This document shows, piece after piece, positions 34,797 to 42,619 of a stretch of DNA of 59,656 nucleotides. The position numbers and the translations under genes were made by a program. The stretch's first letter is position 1. Each line of letters begins with the position of its first letter. Source of the DNA: an uncultured Bacteroidota bacterium. Lineage in GTDB: Bacteria > Bacteroidota > Bacteroidia > Chitinophagales > Chitinophagaceae. The stretch lies in the NCBI GenBank assembly GCA_903927185.1, contig CAIYLW010000078.1, positions 1 through 59,656 of the forward strand. Direction: 5' to 3'. The notes beneath the pieces are model-generated. The model searched no databases and was not told the DNA's origin. It saw only the letters and a program-made list of their open reading frames with translations.

Positions 34797-36044
34797 ATGA
34801 AAAATTCAGGCATGTGGTGGATTATTGCAGTTGTTATGTTGTTGTTAGACTTTTATGTGTATCAAGCATTAAAAACAGTTACACAAAGTTCTAGTGATAA
34901 AGCAAGATTGGTTATACATGTTGGATATTGGATAATTTCTGGTTTGACGCTCTTATTATTGATGTCATTCCCTTACATACAATCACTGCAAACTTCAAAA
35001 ATTTTCCGTAATTATATTTTTGCGATTCTATTGGGACTATTCTTTGCCAAATTAATAGGGACTATTTTCTTTCTGGTAGATGATTTACGAAGGGGTTCTG
35101 TTTTTATGTTGGGCAAAGTTTTACCTTCTACCGGAGCTCAATTTATGAGTGAAGGTAATAGTATTCCCAGATCACTATTTTTAAGTTGGCTTGGTTTAGG
35201 TATTGGAGGAACTTTATTTGGGACCTTGCTATATGGTTTTTCAAATAAATATAATTACCAAATAAAAAGGGTAAAGCTTGCTTATCAAAATCTTCCTGCA
35301 GCTTTTAAAGGAATGAAGCTGATTCATATAAGTGATATACATAGTGGAAGCTTCCAAAATAAAACTGCGGTGAATCATGGGGTTGAAATGATAATGAAAG
35401 AAAATGCAGATTTGATTTTGTTCACTGGTGATTTGGTGAATGATCGTGCTATTGAAATGCAGGATTATATGGATGTATTTGGTCGACTTAAAGCACCAAT
35501 GGGCGTGTTTAGTGTGTTGGGTAACCACGATTACGGCGATTATGTTGCCTGGCCTACTCAGGAAGAGAAAAAGCAAAATTTAGAAGACTTAAAAAAAGTG
35601 CATCATAATTTGGGATGGAAATTATTGATGAACGAACATGTGGTTTTCAATCGAGCAGATGAACAAATAGCTTTATTGGGAATTGAAAATTGGGGTGCAA
35701 AAGGCCGTTTCCCTAAATATGGAAAAATGCATGAAGCATACCCCGGAACTGAAAATATTCCTTTTAAAATTTTGATGAGCCACGATCCTAGTCATTGGGA
35801 TGCAGAAATCAAAACCAAATATTCCGATATAGATCTGATGTTGGCTGGTCATACGCATGGTATGCAATTTGGTTTGGAAAATCCCTACTTTAAATGGAGC
35901 CCTGTTCAATGGATGTATCATCAGTGGGCTGGATTATATGAAGATGGCAAGCAGAAATTATATGTGAATCGTGGTTATGGTTTTATTGGATACCCAGGAA
36001 GAGTGGGTATTATGCCAGAAATTACAGTTATTGAATTTGTATAG
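34797..36044 (+). CDS. Membrane-anchored metallophosphoesterase
   Basis: A 415-residue protein with three or four N-terminal membrane helices (about residues 5-25, 40-60, 72-95 and 128-148) and a cytosolic or periplasmic calcineurin-type domain. All metal-binding motifs are present: 'SDIHSG' (Asp180, His182), 'GDLVND' (Asp212), 'GNHDYG' (Asn243, His244), a 'SHDPSH' block and 'GHTHGMQ'. It resembles the YkuE/YaeI group of phosphodiesterases; the natural substrate is unknown. It is divergent from parA. No full promoter was recognised. Confidence 0.87.
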   Translation: MKNSGMWWIIAVVMLLLDFYVYQALKTVTQSSSDKARLVIHVGYWIISGLTLLLLMSFPYIQSLQTSKIFRNYIFAILLGLFFAKLIGTIFFLVDDLRRGSVFMLGKVLPSTGAQFMSEGNSIPRSLFLSWLGLGIGGTLFGTLLYGFSNKYNYQIKRVKLAYQNLPAAFKGMKLIHISDIHSGSFQNKTAVNHGVEMIMKENADLILFTGDLVNDRAIEMQDYMDVFGRLKAPMGVFSVLGNHDYGDYVAWPTQEEKKQNLEDLKKVHHNLGWKLLMNEHVVFNRADEQIALLGIENWGAKGRFPKYGKMHEAYPGTENIPFKILMSHDPSHWDAEIKTKYSDIDLMLAGHTHGMQFGLENPYFKWSPVQWMYHQWAGLYEDGKQKLYVNRGYGFIGYPGRVGIMPEITVIEFV

Positions 36045-36127
36045 ACTATACTTACATCATTCACATTTTTTGCATTTCATTTTAAATATTGGCACGGCTT
36101 TGGAGGCTGTATGGCAAATTAAATACT

Positions 36128-36724
36128 ATGAAAAAATTATTTTTTGCCCCGTTATTGTTTCTGACAATTTCTATTGTTACAAATGCTCAAGGTGGATTTA
36201 GATTGGGAATTAAAGGTGGATTGAACTTAAACCAGGTAAATGGTCAATCATTTAATAGTGCCTTTACCTACGGCTATCATTTAGGTGGATTTGCAGAAAT
36301 CGATTTCACTAAAAAGTTAGGGTTACAGCCAGAAGTTTTATGGAATCAAACTACTACTCAGGTTAGTGCTAGTTTTTCAACGATATATCCTACACTTACC
36401 AATCCTAATACACTCAACCAAAATGTAACCTTGAATTATTTATCTATTCCTTTAATGTTTCGATATAATTTAGGTGAAATGTTTTCTCTATTGGCAGGGC
36501 CACAAATTGGTATTTTAATGAACAAGAATCAGAATCTATTACAGAACGGGCAGAAAGCATTTTCTGATGGAGACTTTTCAATGGTTGCAGGATTGCAGAT
36601 TAATTTAAAAACAATCAGACTTTATGGTCGTTATAATATTGGTTTGAAAAATATCAATCAAATAGATCAACAAGATAAATGGACCAGTCAGCAAATTCAA
36701 CTAGGTGTTGGTTTAAAATTATAA
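36128..36724 (+). CDS. PorT-family outer membrane beta-barrel protein
   Basis: A 198-residue protein with a Sec signal (cleaved near 'VTNAQ') and an eight-strand-type barrel of the PorT / outer membrane beta-barrel family (PF13568). It begins 'GGFRLGIKGGLNLNQV' and ends with a strand closing 'LGVGLKL'. The ATG at 36128 is used; an in-frame TTG at 36089 would place 13 residues before the signal. The function of such small barrels in Bacteroidota is mostly unknown. A strong terminator follows. Confidence 0.87.
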   Translation: MKKLFFAPLLFLTISIVTNAQGGFRLGIKGGLNLNQVNGQSFNSAFTYGYHLGGFAEIDFTKKLGLQPEVLWNQTTTQVSASFSTIYPTLTNPNTLNQNVTLNYLSIPLMFRYNLGEMFSLLAGPQIGILMNKNQNLLQNGQKAFSDGDFSMVAGLQINLKTIRLYGRYNIGLKNINQIDQQDKWTSQQIQLGVGLKL

Positions 36725-36744
36725 AACATTAATACATGAAAACC

Positions 36745-36770
36745 AAGGCATCCGAAAGGATGCCTTTTTT
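36745..36770 (+). terminator. Rho-independent terminator after the PorT-like gene
   Basis: AAGGCATCC (36745-36753), GAAA tetraloop, GGATGCCTT (36758-36766), then T to 36770. Confidence 0.93.
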
Positions 36771-36851
36771 ATGGAATACACATTTTAAATTAATAATTCT
36801 AAAGTGGTTATTTTGCATAAAATATGTTGTTCCCTATTTTAAAATACTAAC

Positions 36852-37925
36852 ATGAATACATTTTCTTACGAACGGTTATATCAATTTACTCATGCAGTAT
36901 TTCTTAAAATGGGTTGTTCTTTGCAAGATGCAACAACTGCTGCCACTGTTTTAATTTCGGCTGATTTACGGGGAATTGATAGTCATGGTGTTGCTAGATT
37001 GAGTGGTTACTTGAGATTGTGGGAAGCAGGCCGTATCAATTCAAAACCCAATATTCGAGTGGTACACGAAACTCCTAGCACTGCTGTTGTGGATGGCGAT
37101 GCTGGTTTGGGATTAGTGGTAGCACCTTTTGCCATGCAAATTGCAATTGATAAAGCAAAAAATGTGGGCACTGGTTGGGTGAGTGTTAAAAACTCTAATC
37201 ACTTTGGTATTGCAGGTATTCACGCCATGATGGCTTTGAAGGAAGATATGATTGGGATTGCTATGACTAATGCTTCTGCATTAGTTGCTCCTACATTTTC
37301 AAATGAAAGAATGCTTGGAACGAATCCAATTGCGGTGGCGATCCCGGCAAATGAACAACCTGCATTTGTGGCAGACTTTGCTACCACCACTGCTGCAAAT
37401 GGAAAATTAGAAATCCTTCAAAGAAAAAATGCTGACATGCCTCTTGGATGGGCTCAAGATAAAGAAGGTAATTCTTCAATCGATGCAAATGTATTACGTA
37501 AACAAGGTGCATTATTACCATTAGGTAGTGATCGTGAACACGGCAGTCATAAAGGATATGCAATGAGTAGTATTGTAGATATTTTTTCTGCAGTGCTTAG
37601 CGGGGCTTCATATGGCCCTTGGGCACCACCATTTCCGGCTTATATTCCGATGCCTGAAAATCAACCCGGACAAGGCCTCGGGCATTTTTTTGGAGCTATG
37701 CGCATTGATGCGTTTCGACCTGCAGAAGAATTTAAATCACATATGGATAACTGGATTGAACGTTTTAGACATGCGACACCTTCAGCAGGCAATGAAAAGG
37801 TATTGATACCAGGTGATCCTGAAAGAGAAATGGAAGCCATTCGTATTAAAGAAGGGGTACCTTTAGTGGAGCAGGTAGAAAAAGATTTACATGATATTGC
37901 AGAGAAGTTTAAAATAAAATTATAG
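36852..37925 (+). CDS. Ldh/malate dehydrogenase-family oxidoreductase
   Basis: A 357-residue NAD(P)-dependent 2-hydroxyacid dehydrogenase of the type 2 malate/L-lactate/ureidoglycolate family, with its unusual non-Rossmann fold. Signatures are 'RGIDSHGVARLSGYL', the catalytic-His segment 'SVKNSNHFGIAG', 'MLGTNPIAVAIPA' and 'HKGYAMSSIVDIFSAVLSGA'. Malate and related 2-oxo acids are typical substrates; which one applies is not determinable. It lies 11 bp before the chitinase gene on the same strand, so the two may be co-transcribed, an unusual pairing. Confidence 0.87.
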   Translation: MNTFSYERLYQFTHAVFLKMGCSLQDATTAATVLISADLRGIDSHGVARLSGYLRLWEAGRINSKPNIRVVHETPSTAVVDGDAGLGLVVAPFAMQIAIDKAKNVGTGWVSVKNSNHFGIAGIHAMMALKEDMIGIAMTNASALVAPTFSNERMLGTNPIAVAIPANEQPAFVADFATTTAANGKLEILQRKNADMPLGWAQDKEGNSSIDANVLRKQGALLPLGSDREHGSHKGYAMSSIVDIFSAVLSGASYGPWAPPFPAYIPMPENQPGQGLGHFFGAMRIDAFRPAEEFKSHMDNWIERFRHATPSAGNEKVLIPGDPEREMEAIRIKEGVPLVEQVEKDLHDIAEKFKIKL

Positions 37926-37936
37926 CACATCAACGT

Positions 37937-38839
37937 ATGAAAAGAGAGCCCTGCTTTTTTTATTTTTCATTTTTGATTTTAATTTTTTACGGTTGTATTT
38001 CCATGAAAATTAAAAACAGTGACACCATCCTTCCTAATAAATCAAATAAAGAAACCAACCTCACCAAATATTTAGATGCAAAGAATTGGAATCGTTTATT
38101 TCCCAATAGATTTCATCTTTCAAAACTTTCAGATAGCAGTTTTAAAGGATTACCCAAAAGAGAATTTTACAGTTTTGATGCATTTGTGGAAGCAGCTAAA
38201 CTATTTCCTGTTTTCTTAAGTGAAGGAGGCGATACTTTACAGAGAAGAGAGTTAGCTGCTTTTCTTGCAAATATGTCGCACGAAACAAATGGTGGCTGGG
38301 ATGATGCTCCAGGTGGGATGGAAAAATGGGGTCTTTATTTTGTACAAGAAAAAGGGTTTCCAAATAGTCAATTTAATTATGCTGATACCATCAGAAAAAA
38401 ATGGTTGCCAGTGGAAGGAAAATCATATCATGGAAGAGGACCCTTGCAATTAAGTTGGAATTATAATTATGGACAGTTTAGTGAAGCTTATTTTGGCAAT
38501 AAACAAATTTTATTAGACAATCCAGATCTGCTTTTGCAAGATTCAGTTCTCTGCTTTGCTAGTGCTATCTGGTTTTGGGTACATGATCAATATCCGAAAC
38601 CTTCTTGTCATGCTATAATCACAAGTCAATGGGAACCATCCCCAAAAGACTTGGCGGGCGGACGTTTGCCAGGCTTCGGTTCTGTTGTGAATGTTATTAA
38701 TGGGGGCTTGGAATGTGGTGAAAATCACTCTGATCGTACTAAATACAGATATACTTTTTACCAATATTTCTGCAACTATTTACATGTCGGCGAAGGACCA
38801 AATGCTGAATGTAGCAATCAAAAGCAATTTGGAAAATAA
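37937..38839 (+). CDS. GH19-family chitinase-like lipoprotein
   Basis: A 300-residue lipoprotein with lipobox 'IFYGC' (Cys20). The GH19 domain (~60-295) shows 'ELAAFLANMSHETNGGW' with the acid catalyst Glu116, and 'LYFVQEKG' with the second Glu138. It also has 'YHGRGPLQLSWNYNYG' and 'VVNVINGGLECG'. GH19 enzymes cut chitin or, in some bacteria, act on peptidoglycan-like substrates. Anchoring at the cell surface suggests degradation of external chitin. Cysteines near the C-terminus (NYLHVGEGPNAEC) may form a disulphide. Confidence 0.9.
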   Translation: MKREPCFFYFSFLILIFYGCISMKIKNSDTILPNKSNKETNLTKYLDAKNWNRLFPNRFHLSKLSDSSFKGLPKREFYSFDAFVEAAKLFPVFLSEGGDTLQRRELAAFLANMSHETNGGWDDAPGGMEKWGLYFVQEKGFPNSQFNYADTIRKKWLPVEGKSYHGRGPLQLSWNYNYGQFSEAYFGNKQILLDNPDLLLQDSVLCFASAIWFWVHDQYPKPSCHAIITSQWEPSPKDLAGGRLPGFGSVVNVINGGLECGENHSDRTKYRYTFYQYFCNYLHVGEGPNAECSNQKQFGK

Positions 38840-38878
38840 CTCAAAGCCAAGCTAGACTAACGTTTGTTATTAAAATTC

Positions 38879-38912
38879 TTGGATTATTGTTTATCCTCAT
38901 TTGGTACATTTG
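38879..38912 (+). promoter_or_regulatory. Promoter of the aspartate kinase gene (TTG, N23, TAcaTTTG)
   Basis: TTG (38879-38881) and TAcaTTTG (38905-38912) are 23 bases apart. The start codon is 24 bases downstream of the -7 box. This argues against an upstream reading of the ORF from 38864. Confidence 0.5.
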
Positions 38913-38935
38913 CACTTCAAAATTTTAAGGGTATT

Positions 38936-40255
38936 ATGAAAATAATGAAGTTTGGAGGGACAAGTGTTGGTAAGCCAGAACGTATGCACCAGGTATCTCA
39001 GCTGATCACCAAAGATGCAGAATCGAAGATTGTTGTATTAAGTGCTTTAAGTGGAACCACCAATGCTTTGGTTGAAATCAGCAATAGTTTAGCAGAAAGC
39101 AATCGCGAAGCAGCCAAGCTTAAGATTGATTCATTGGAAGCCCATTACCGCCAATTTGTGTTGGATTTGGTAAAGCAAGAAAGTAATCGTGCTAAAGCAA
39201 ATAGCATTGTTTCGGAGCATTTTGAATTTTTAAATATTATTCTTCGTATTTCATTTAGTGAAGCTTTGAACAAGGATATACTTGCCCAGGGTGAATTAAT
39301 GAGTACTAAACTGTTTTGTGTTTATTTAGAGGAACAGGGAATTGATCATTTGCTCTTACCTGCATTGGAATTCATGGTGATTGATGCAAATGAAGAACCA
39401 AATTTTCCATTGATACGCACAAAACTTACTTCAATACTTGCAGAACATACGGATAAGAAAATTTTTATTACACAAGGATATATCTGTCGTAATGTTCGTG
39501 GTGAAGTTGATAATTTAAAACGCGGAGGAAGTGATTACACTGCTTCTTTAGTAGCTGCAGCAATCAATGCAAGTGTTTGTGAAATATGGACCGACATCGA
39601 TGGTATGCATAATAATGATCCACGAATAGTTAGTAAAACTGTTGCCATTGAACAATTAAGTTTTGACGAAGCTGCAGAGTTGGCTTATTTCGGAGCAAAG
39701 ATTTTGCATCCAACTTGTATCTGGCCTGCACAGCAAGAGAATGTTCCTGTGAAATTATTGAATACCATGCAACCAGAAGCTACTGGAACAGTTATTACAA
39801 AAGAAGCTGGTAGTGTAGGAGTGAAGGCGGTAGCCGCAAAGGATGGGATCATCGCGATTAAAATAAAAAGTAGTCGTATGCTTTTAGCCTATGGTTTCTT
39901 GCGAAAAGTATTTGAAGTATTTGAAAAATATCGCACTTCAATCGATATGATTACTACTTCCGAAGTTGCTGTATCTGTAACCATTGATTCAGACATTTCA
40001 CTTGCTGAAATTATAAAGGAACTGGAACCATTTGGTACAGTGGAAGTTGAAAAAGATCAATCCATCGTTTCAATCGTGGGCAACGAAATTGCAAAGACTG
40101 ATGATGTATTAATGAAACTGTTTGATGCAGTTCGCGAAATCCCAGTAACAATGGTAAGCTACGGCGGTAGTCCACACAATATATCTTTATTAGTTCCAAA
40201 GGAATACAGAACAAAGACCTTGCAGTTATTGAATAGTGGACTGTTTGGATTATAG
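38936..40255 (+). CDS. lysC: Aspartate kinase
   Basis: Phosphorylates aspartate, the first step to lysine, threonine and methionine. The ATG at 38936 gives 439 aa starting 'MKIMKFGGTSVGKPE', the universal kinase start; the frame is open from 38864 but a promoter intervenes. 'LKRGGSDYTASLVAAAI' and 'WTDIDGMHNNDPRIV' form the active site. Two ACT domains occupy about residues 310-439 and suggest feedback control. It is a monofunctional kinase, not fused to homoserine dehydrogenase. The specific symbol lysC is by function; isozyme identity is uncertain. Confidence 0.9.
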   Translation: MKIMKFGGTSVGKPERMHQVSQLITKDAESKIVVLSALSGTTNALVEISNSLAESNREAAKLKIDSLEAHYRQFVLDLVKQESNRAKANSIVSEHFEFLNIILRISFSEALNKDILAQGELMSTKLFCVYLEEQGIDHLLLPALEFMVIDANEEPNFPLIRTKLTSILAEHTDKKIFITQGYICRNVRGEVDNLKRGGSDYTASLVAAAINASVCEIWTDIDGMHNNDPRIVSKTVAIEQLSFDEAAELAYFGAKILHPTCIWPAQQENVPVKLLNTMQPEATGTVITKEAGSVGVKAVAAKDGIIAIKIKSSRMLLAYGFLRKVFEVFEKYRTSIDMITTSEVAVSVTIDSDISLAEIIKELEPFGTVEVEKDQSIVSIVGNEIAKTDDVLMKLFDAVREIPVTMVSYGGSPHNISLLVPKEYRTKTLQLLNSGLFGL

Positions 40256-40260
40256 AATAA

Positions 40261-40357
40261 GTCAAAATTCAAAAGTCAAAAATATTTGAACTATAAAAAA
40301 AGGCTGTCTCAATCGAGCAGCCTTTTTACTTTTTACTTTTGAATTTTTACTTTTGAA
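40261..40357. repeat. Inverted heptamer arrays flanking the aspartate kinase/queA terminator
   Basis: On the left are GTCAAAA, TTCAAAA, GTCAAAA (40261-40281). On the right are TTTTTAC, TTTTTAC, TTTTGAA, TTTTTAC, TTTTGAA (40323-40357), the reverse complements of the same unit family. They lie on either side of the terminator at 40297-40327 and could extend its stem. Confidence 0.7.
40297..40327. terminator. Bidirectional terminator between aspartate kinase gene and queA
   Basis: AAAAAGGCTG (40297-40306) pairs with CAGCCTTTTT (40318-40327). A- and T-runs on both sides allow it to end transcripts from both strands. Confidence 0.9.
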
Positions 40358-41407
40358 TTATATAATCAACAACGCATCTCCATAACTGAAGAAACGATAT
40401 TTATCCTTTATAGCTTTTTTGTAAGCTTCGATTGCTAAATCATATCCAGCAAAAGCACAAGTCATAATTAATAAACTTGTTTTTGGAAGATGGAAGTTAG
40501 TAACCAAACTATCAGCCACATTAAAATTATAAGGTGGGTGAATAAAGTGATTAGTCCATCCTTCGCTAGGCTTCAACATTTTCTGTGCAGTAAAGCTACT
40601 CTCCATAGCACGCATAGTTGTAGTGCCAATTGAACAGATTCTTTTTCCGTTTTGTTTTGCCTTATTTACAATATTGCAAGCTTCTTCATTAATCTGATAA
40701 TATTCAGCATCCATTTTGTGTTTGCTTAGATCTTCAACTTCAATGGGACGGAATGTACCTAAACCAGTATGTAAGGTAACTTCAGCAAAACGAATACCTA
40801 AAATTTCACAACGCTTGATTAATTCTTTAGAAAAGTGCAAACCAGCAGTTGGGGCTGCAACAGCACCTTCGTGCTTTGCATATACAGTTTGGTAACGTTC
40901 TTTATCTTCTTCATCCGGCTTGCGTTTGATGTATTTAGGCAGAGGAGTCTCTCCTAAAAATTCCAACATTTTTTTAAAGCTTTCATCATCATCATCCCAT
41001 AAAAAACGGATGGTACGTCCACGGCTAGTAGTGTTGTCGATAACTTCTGCAACTAACTCTTCATTGTCTCCGAAATATAATTTGTTTCCTACACGAATCT
41101 TTCTTGCGGGATCAACAATCACATCCCAAAGACGATTGGGCTTATTCAATTCGCGCAATAAAAAAACTTCAATCTTAGCACCTGTTTTTTCTTTACGGCC
41201 ATACATTCTTGCCGGAAATACTTTGGTATTATTAACTACAAACACATCCTTATCATCATAATACTCTAAGATGTCGCGGAAATGTTTGTTCTCCATATGC
41301 CCTGTTTTACGATCTACAACCATCATTCGGCTGTCTTCTCTTTTTTTGGTAGGGTTCTGGGCAATAAGGTTTAACGGAAGGTCAAACTTGAACTGTGATA
41401 ATTTCAT
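40358..41407 (-). CDS. queA: S-adenosylmethionine:tRNA ribosyltransferase-isomerase
   Basis: QueA transfers a ribosyl unit from SAM to preQ1 in tRNA, forming epoxyqueuosine. The 349-residue protein has '[24 protein letters not shown]', '[26 protein letters not shown]', '[22 protein letters not shown]' and '[19 protein letters not shown]'. These are the full set of family blocks. It has a roughly 95-base leader with two hairpins behind its -7 box. Tail-to-tail with the aspartate kinase gene. Confidence 0.95.
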   Translation of the reverse strand: MKLSQFKFDLPLNLIAQNPTKKREDSRMMVVDRKTGHMENKHFRDILEYYDDKDVFVVNNTKVFPARMYGRKEKTGAKIEVFLLRELNKPNRLWDVIVDPARKIRVGNKLYFGDNEELVAEVIDNTTSRGRTIRFLWDDDDESFKKMLEFLGETPLPKYIKRKPDEEDKERYQTVYAKHEGAVAAPTAGLHFSKELIKRCEILGIRFAEVTLHTGLGTFRPIEVEDLSKHKMDAEYYQINEEACNIVNKAKQNGKRICSIGTTTMRAMESSFTAQKMLKPSEGWTNHFIHPPYNFNVADSLVTNFHLPKTSLLIMTCAFAGYDLAIEAYKKAIKDKYRFFSYGDALLII

Positions 41408-41450
41408 GTGTCTATTCTATTTTAAAATGATAGCCACATTCAGTTGTTGT

Positions 41451-41493
41451 CCCACTTGAAGCGGGAAGCACTAACTTCATGTTACGGCATGAA
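41451..41493 (-). other. Two-hairpin leader of queA
   Basis: The queA leader contains TTCATG/CATGAA (41476-41481 and 41488-41493, 6-base loop) and CCCACTT/AAGCGGG (41451-41457 and 41459-41465, one mismatch). It does not match a riboswitch consensus I know, including preQ1 and SAM types. Confidence 0.35.
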
Positions 41494-41506
41494 TTTTGGA
41501 AGTTGG

Positions 41507-41514
41507 CAAAGGTA
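41507..41514 (-). promoter_or_regulatory. -7 box TAccTTTG of queA
   Basis: TAccTTTG on the minus strand about 100 bases before the queA start. No -33 TTG is present at the usual distance. Confidence 0.4.
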
Positions 41515-41599
41515 AGGGATAAACCCGTTTAAACCTTTTTTTAACAAAAAGCAACTTGTAAAATTTTTATGATAATGCTATTATTGAAACCCTTTCACC

Positions 41600-41607
41600 T
41601 AAATTTG
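41600..41607 (+). promoter_or_regulatory. -7 box TAaaTTTG of the ccsA-ccmD operon
   Basis: TAaaTTTG lies 47 bases before the ccsA start codon, divergent from the queA box. A TTG at 41584-41586 is closer than usual (13 bases). Confidence 0.4.
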
Positions 41608-41653
41608 CACTTACATTTGTTAGTTTAAGAAAAGGGACTGAAAAAAAACATAT

Positions 41654-42334
41654 ATGATTCGACAATTTTGGTGGAAAGCATTGGCTATCGTTCTTTTGAT
41701 TTATACCTGTACTTATGGATTTTATGTAAAAATTCCTAAAATGGACGACAGGATGCAGGAATCAGTCCGAAATTTCTTTTTCCATGTTCCGATGTGGTTT
41801 GGAATGATGGTTTTATTATTTGTTTCTGTTTATTATGCAGTAAAATTCTTAAGAACTCCGAAGCCGGTTTTCGATTTCTATTCGAATGCTTTTGCTGCTA
41901 CAGGAACCATATTTGCTTTATTAGGTATTTTCACTGGTGCTATCTGGGCAAATTACCAATGGGGTAGCCCCTGGAGTGGCGATCCCAAACAAAATGGTGC
42001 AGCCATCGCTATATTAATTTATTTAGCCTACTTCGTATTGCGAGGAAGTATGCACGATGAAGAAAAGAAAATGCGGATTAGTGCAGTCTATAATATTTTC
42101 GCTTTTTTCATGTTGTTCCCTACACTTTGGATATTACCCCGTTTAACCGAATCATTACATCCGGGTGGACAGGGTAGTCAAGGAAACCCAGGAATAAATG
42201 GGAAAGACATGGATATGCATTTACGAACCGTTTTTTATCCTGCAGTGATAGGGTGGACTTTATTAGGAGTTTGGATTTCCACTATCAGTATCAGATATCA
42301 AATTTTAAAAGAAAAGCAATTAAACAATGAATAA
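41654..42334 (+). CDS. ccsA: Haem transport protein CcmC/CcsA family (cytochrome c biogenesis)
   Basis: A 226-residue inner-membrane protein with about six helices, of the CcmC/CcsA family that presents haem for cytochrome c assembly. 'FFFHVPMWFGMM' carries the first conserved His. The haem-handling loop reads 'WGSPWSGDPKQNG', in which the last Trp of the classical WGxxWxWD motif is Gly. A second conserved His is in 'ESLHPGGQG'. The variant loop may be normal in this lineage, but I could not confirm it. ccmD overlaps its end by 8 bp; ccmB lies 4 kb away on the other strand. Confidence 0.88.
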   Translation: MIRQFWWKALAIVLLIYTCTYGFYVKIPKMDDRMQESVRNFFFHVPMWFGMMVLLFVSVYYAVKFLRTPKPVFDFYSNAFAATGTIFALLGIFTGAIWANYQWGSPWSGDPKQNGAAIAILIYLAYFVLRGSMHDEEKKMRISAVYNIFAFFMLFPTLWILPRLTESLHPGGQGSQGNPGINGKDMDMHLRTVFYPAVIGWTLLGVWISTISIRYQILKEKQLNNE

Positions 42335-42545
42335 TTTAAAAAAGAGTATCCTGGTTTTTGTGTTTGCCTTTTTTCAAATGGTTGCAAATGCTCAGGCAGC
42401 TACAACAGAGGCTAATTCCAATGATCTTATGAGAAGTAACGGAAGGATTTTTCTGGTAATGACAATAGTCGTTTTTATTGTTGCTGGATTACTCTTGTAT
42501 GTTTACAGCTTAGATAGAAAAATAAGCAAACTTGAAAAAAAATAA
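42327..42545 (+). CDS. ccmD: CcmD-family small membrane protein
   Basis: A 72-residue protein with an N-terminal signal-like helix ('ILVFVFAFFQMVANAQA') and a second membrane helix ('IFLVMTIVVFIVAGLLLYVYSLDRKI'). The 8-bp overlap with ccsA implies translational coupling. Position and size match the CcmD/CcoQ-like proteins that follow ccmC in Bacteroidota and stabilise the haem-handling complex. Sequence alone gives little beyond the helix plus basic tail. A terminator follows. Confidence 0.75.
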   Translation: MNNLKKSILVFVFAFFQMVANAQAATTEANSNDLMRSNGRIFLVMTIVVFIVAGLLLYVYSLDRKISKLEKK

Positions 42546-42549
42546 TCTT

Positions 42550-42577
42550 AAGTGCTTCCTTTTAGGAGCACTTTTTG
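42550..42577 (+). terminator. Rho-independent terminator after ccmD
   Basis: AAGTGC (42550-42555) pairs with GCACTT (42568-42573), extended inside by TCC/GGA, followed by a T-run. Confidence 0.82.
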
Positions 42578-42619
42578 TTTTATAGAAAGTCAAAAAAATA
42601 ACGAACTAAAAAATTGCTC

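Noticed and set aside
35241..35576. 111-codon minus-strand ORF inside the metallophosphoesterase gene
   Set aside because: It lies opposite the catalytic motifs; His-rich shadow composition with no domain.
40920..41261. 113-codon plus-strand ORF inside queA
   Set aside because: Antisense shadow of conserved QueA sequence.
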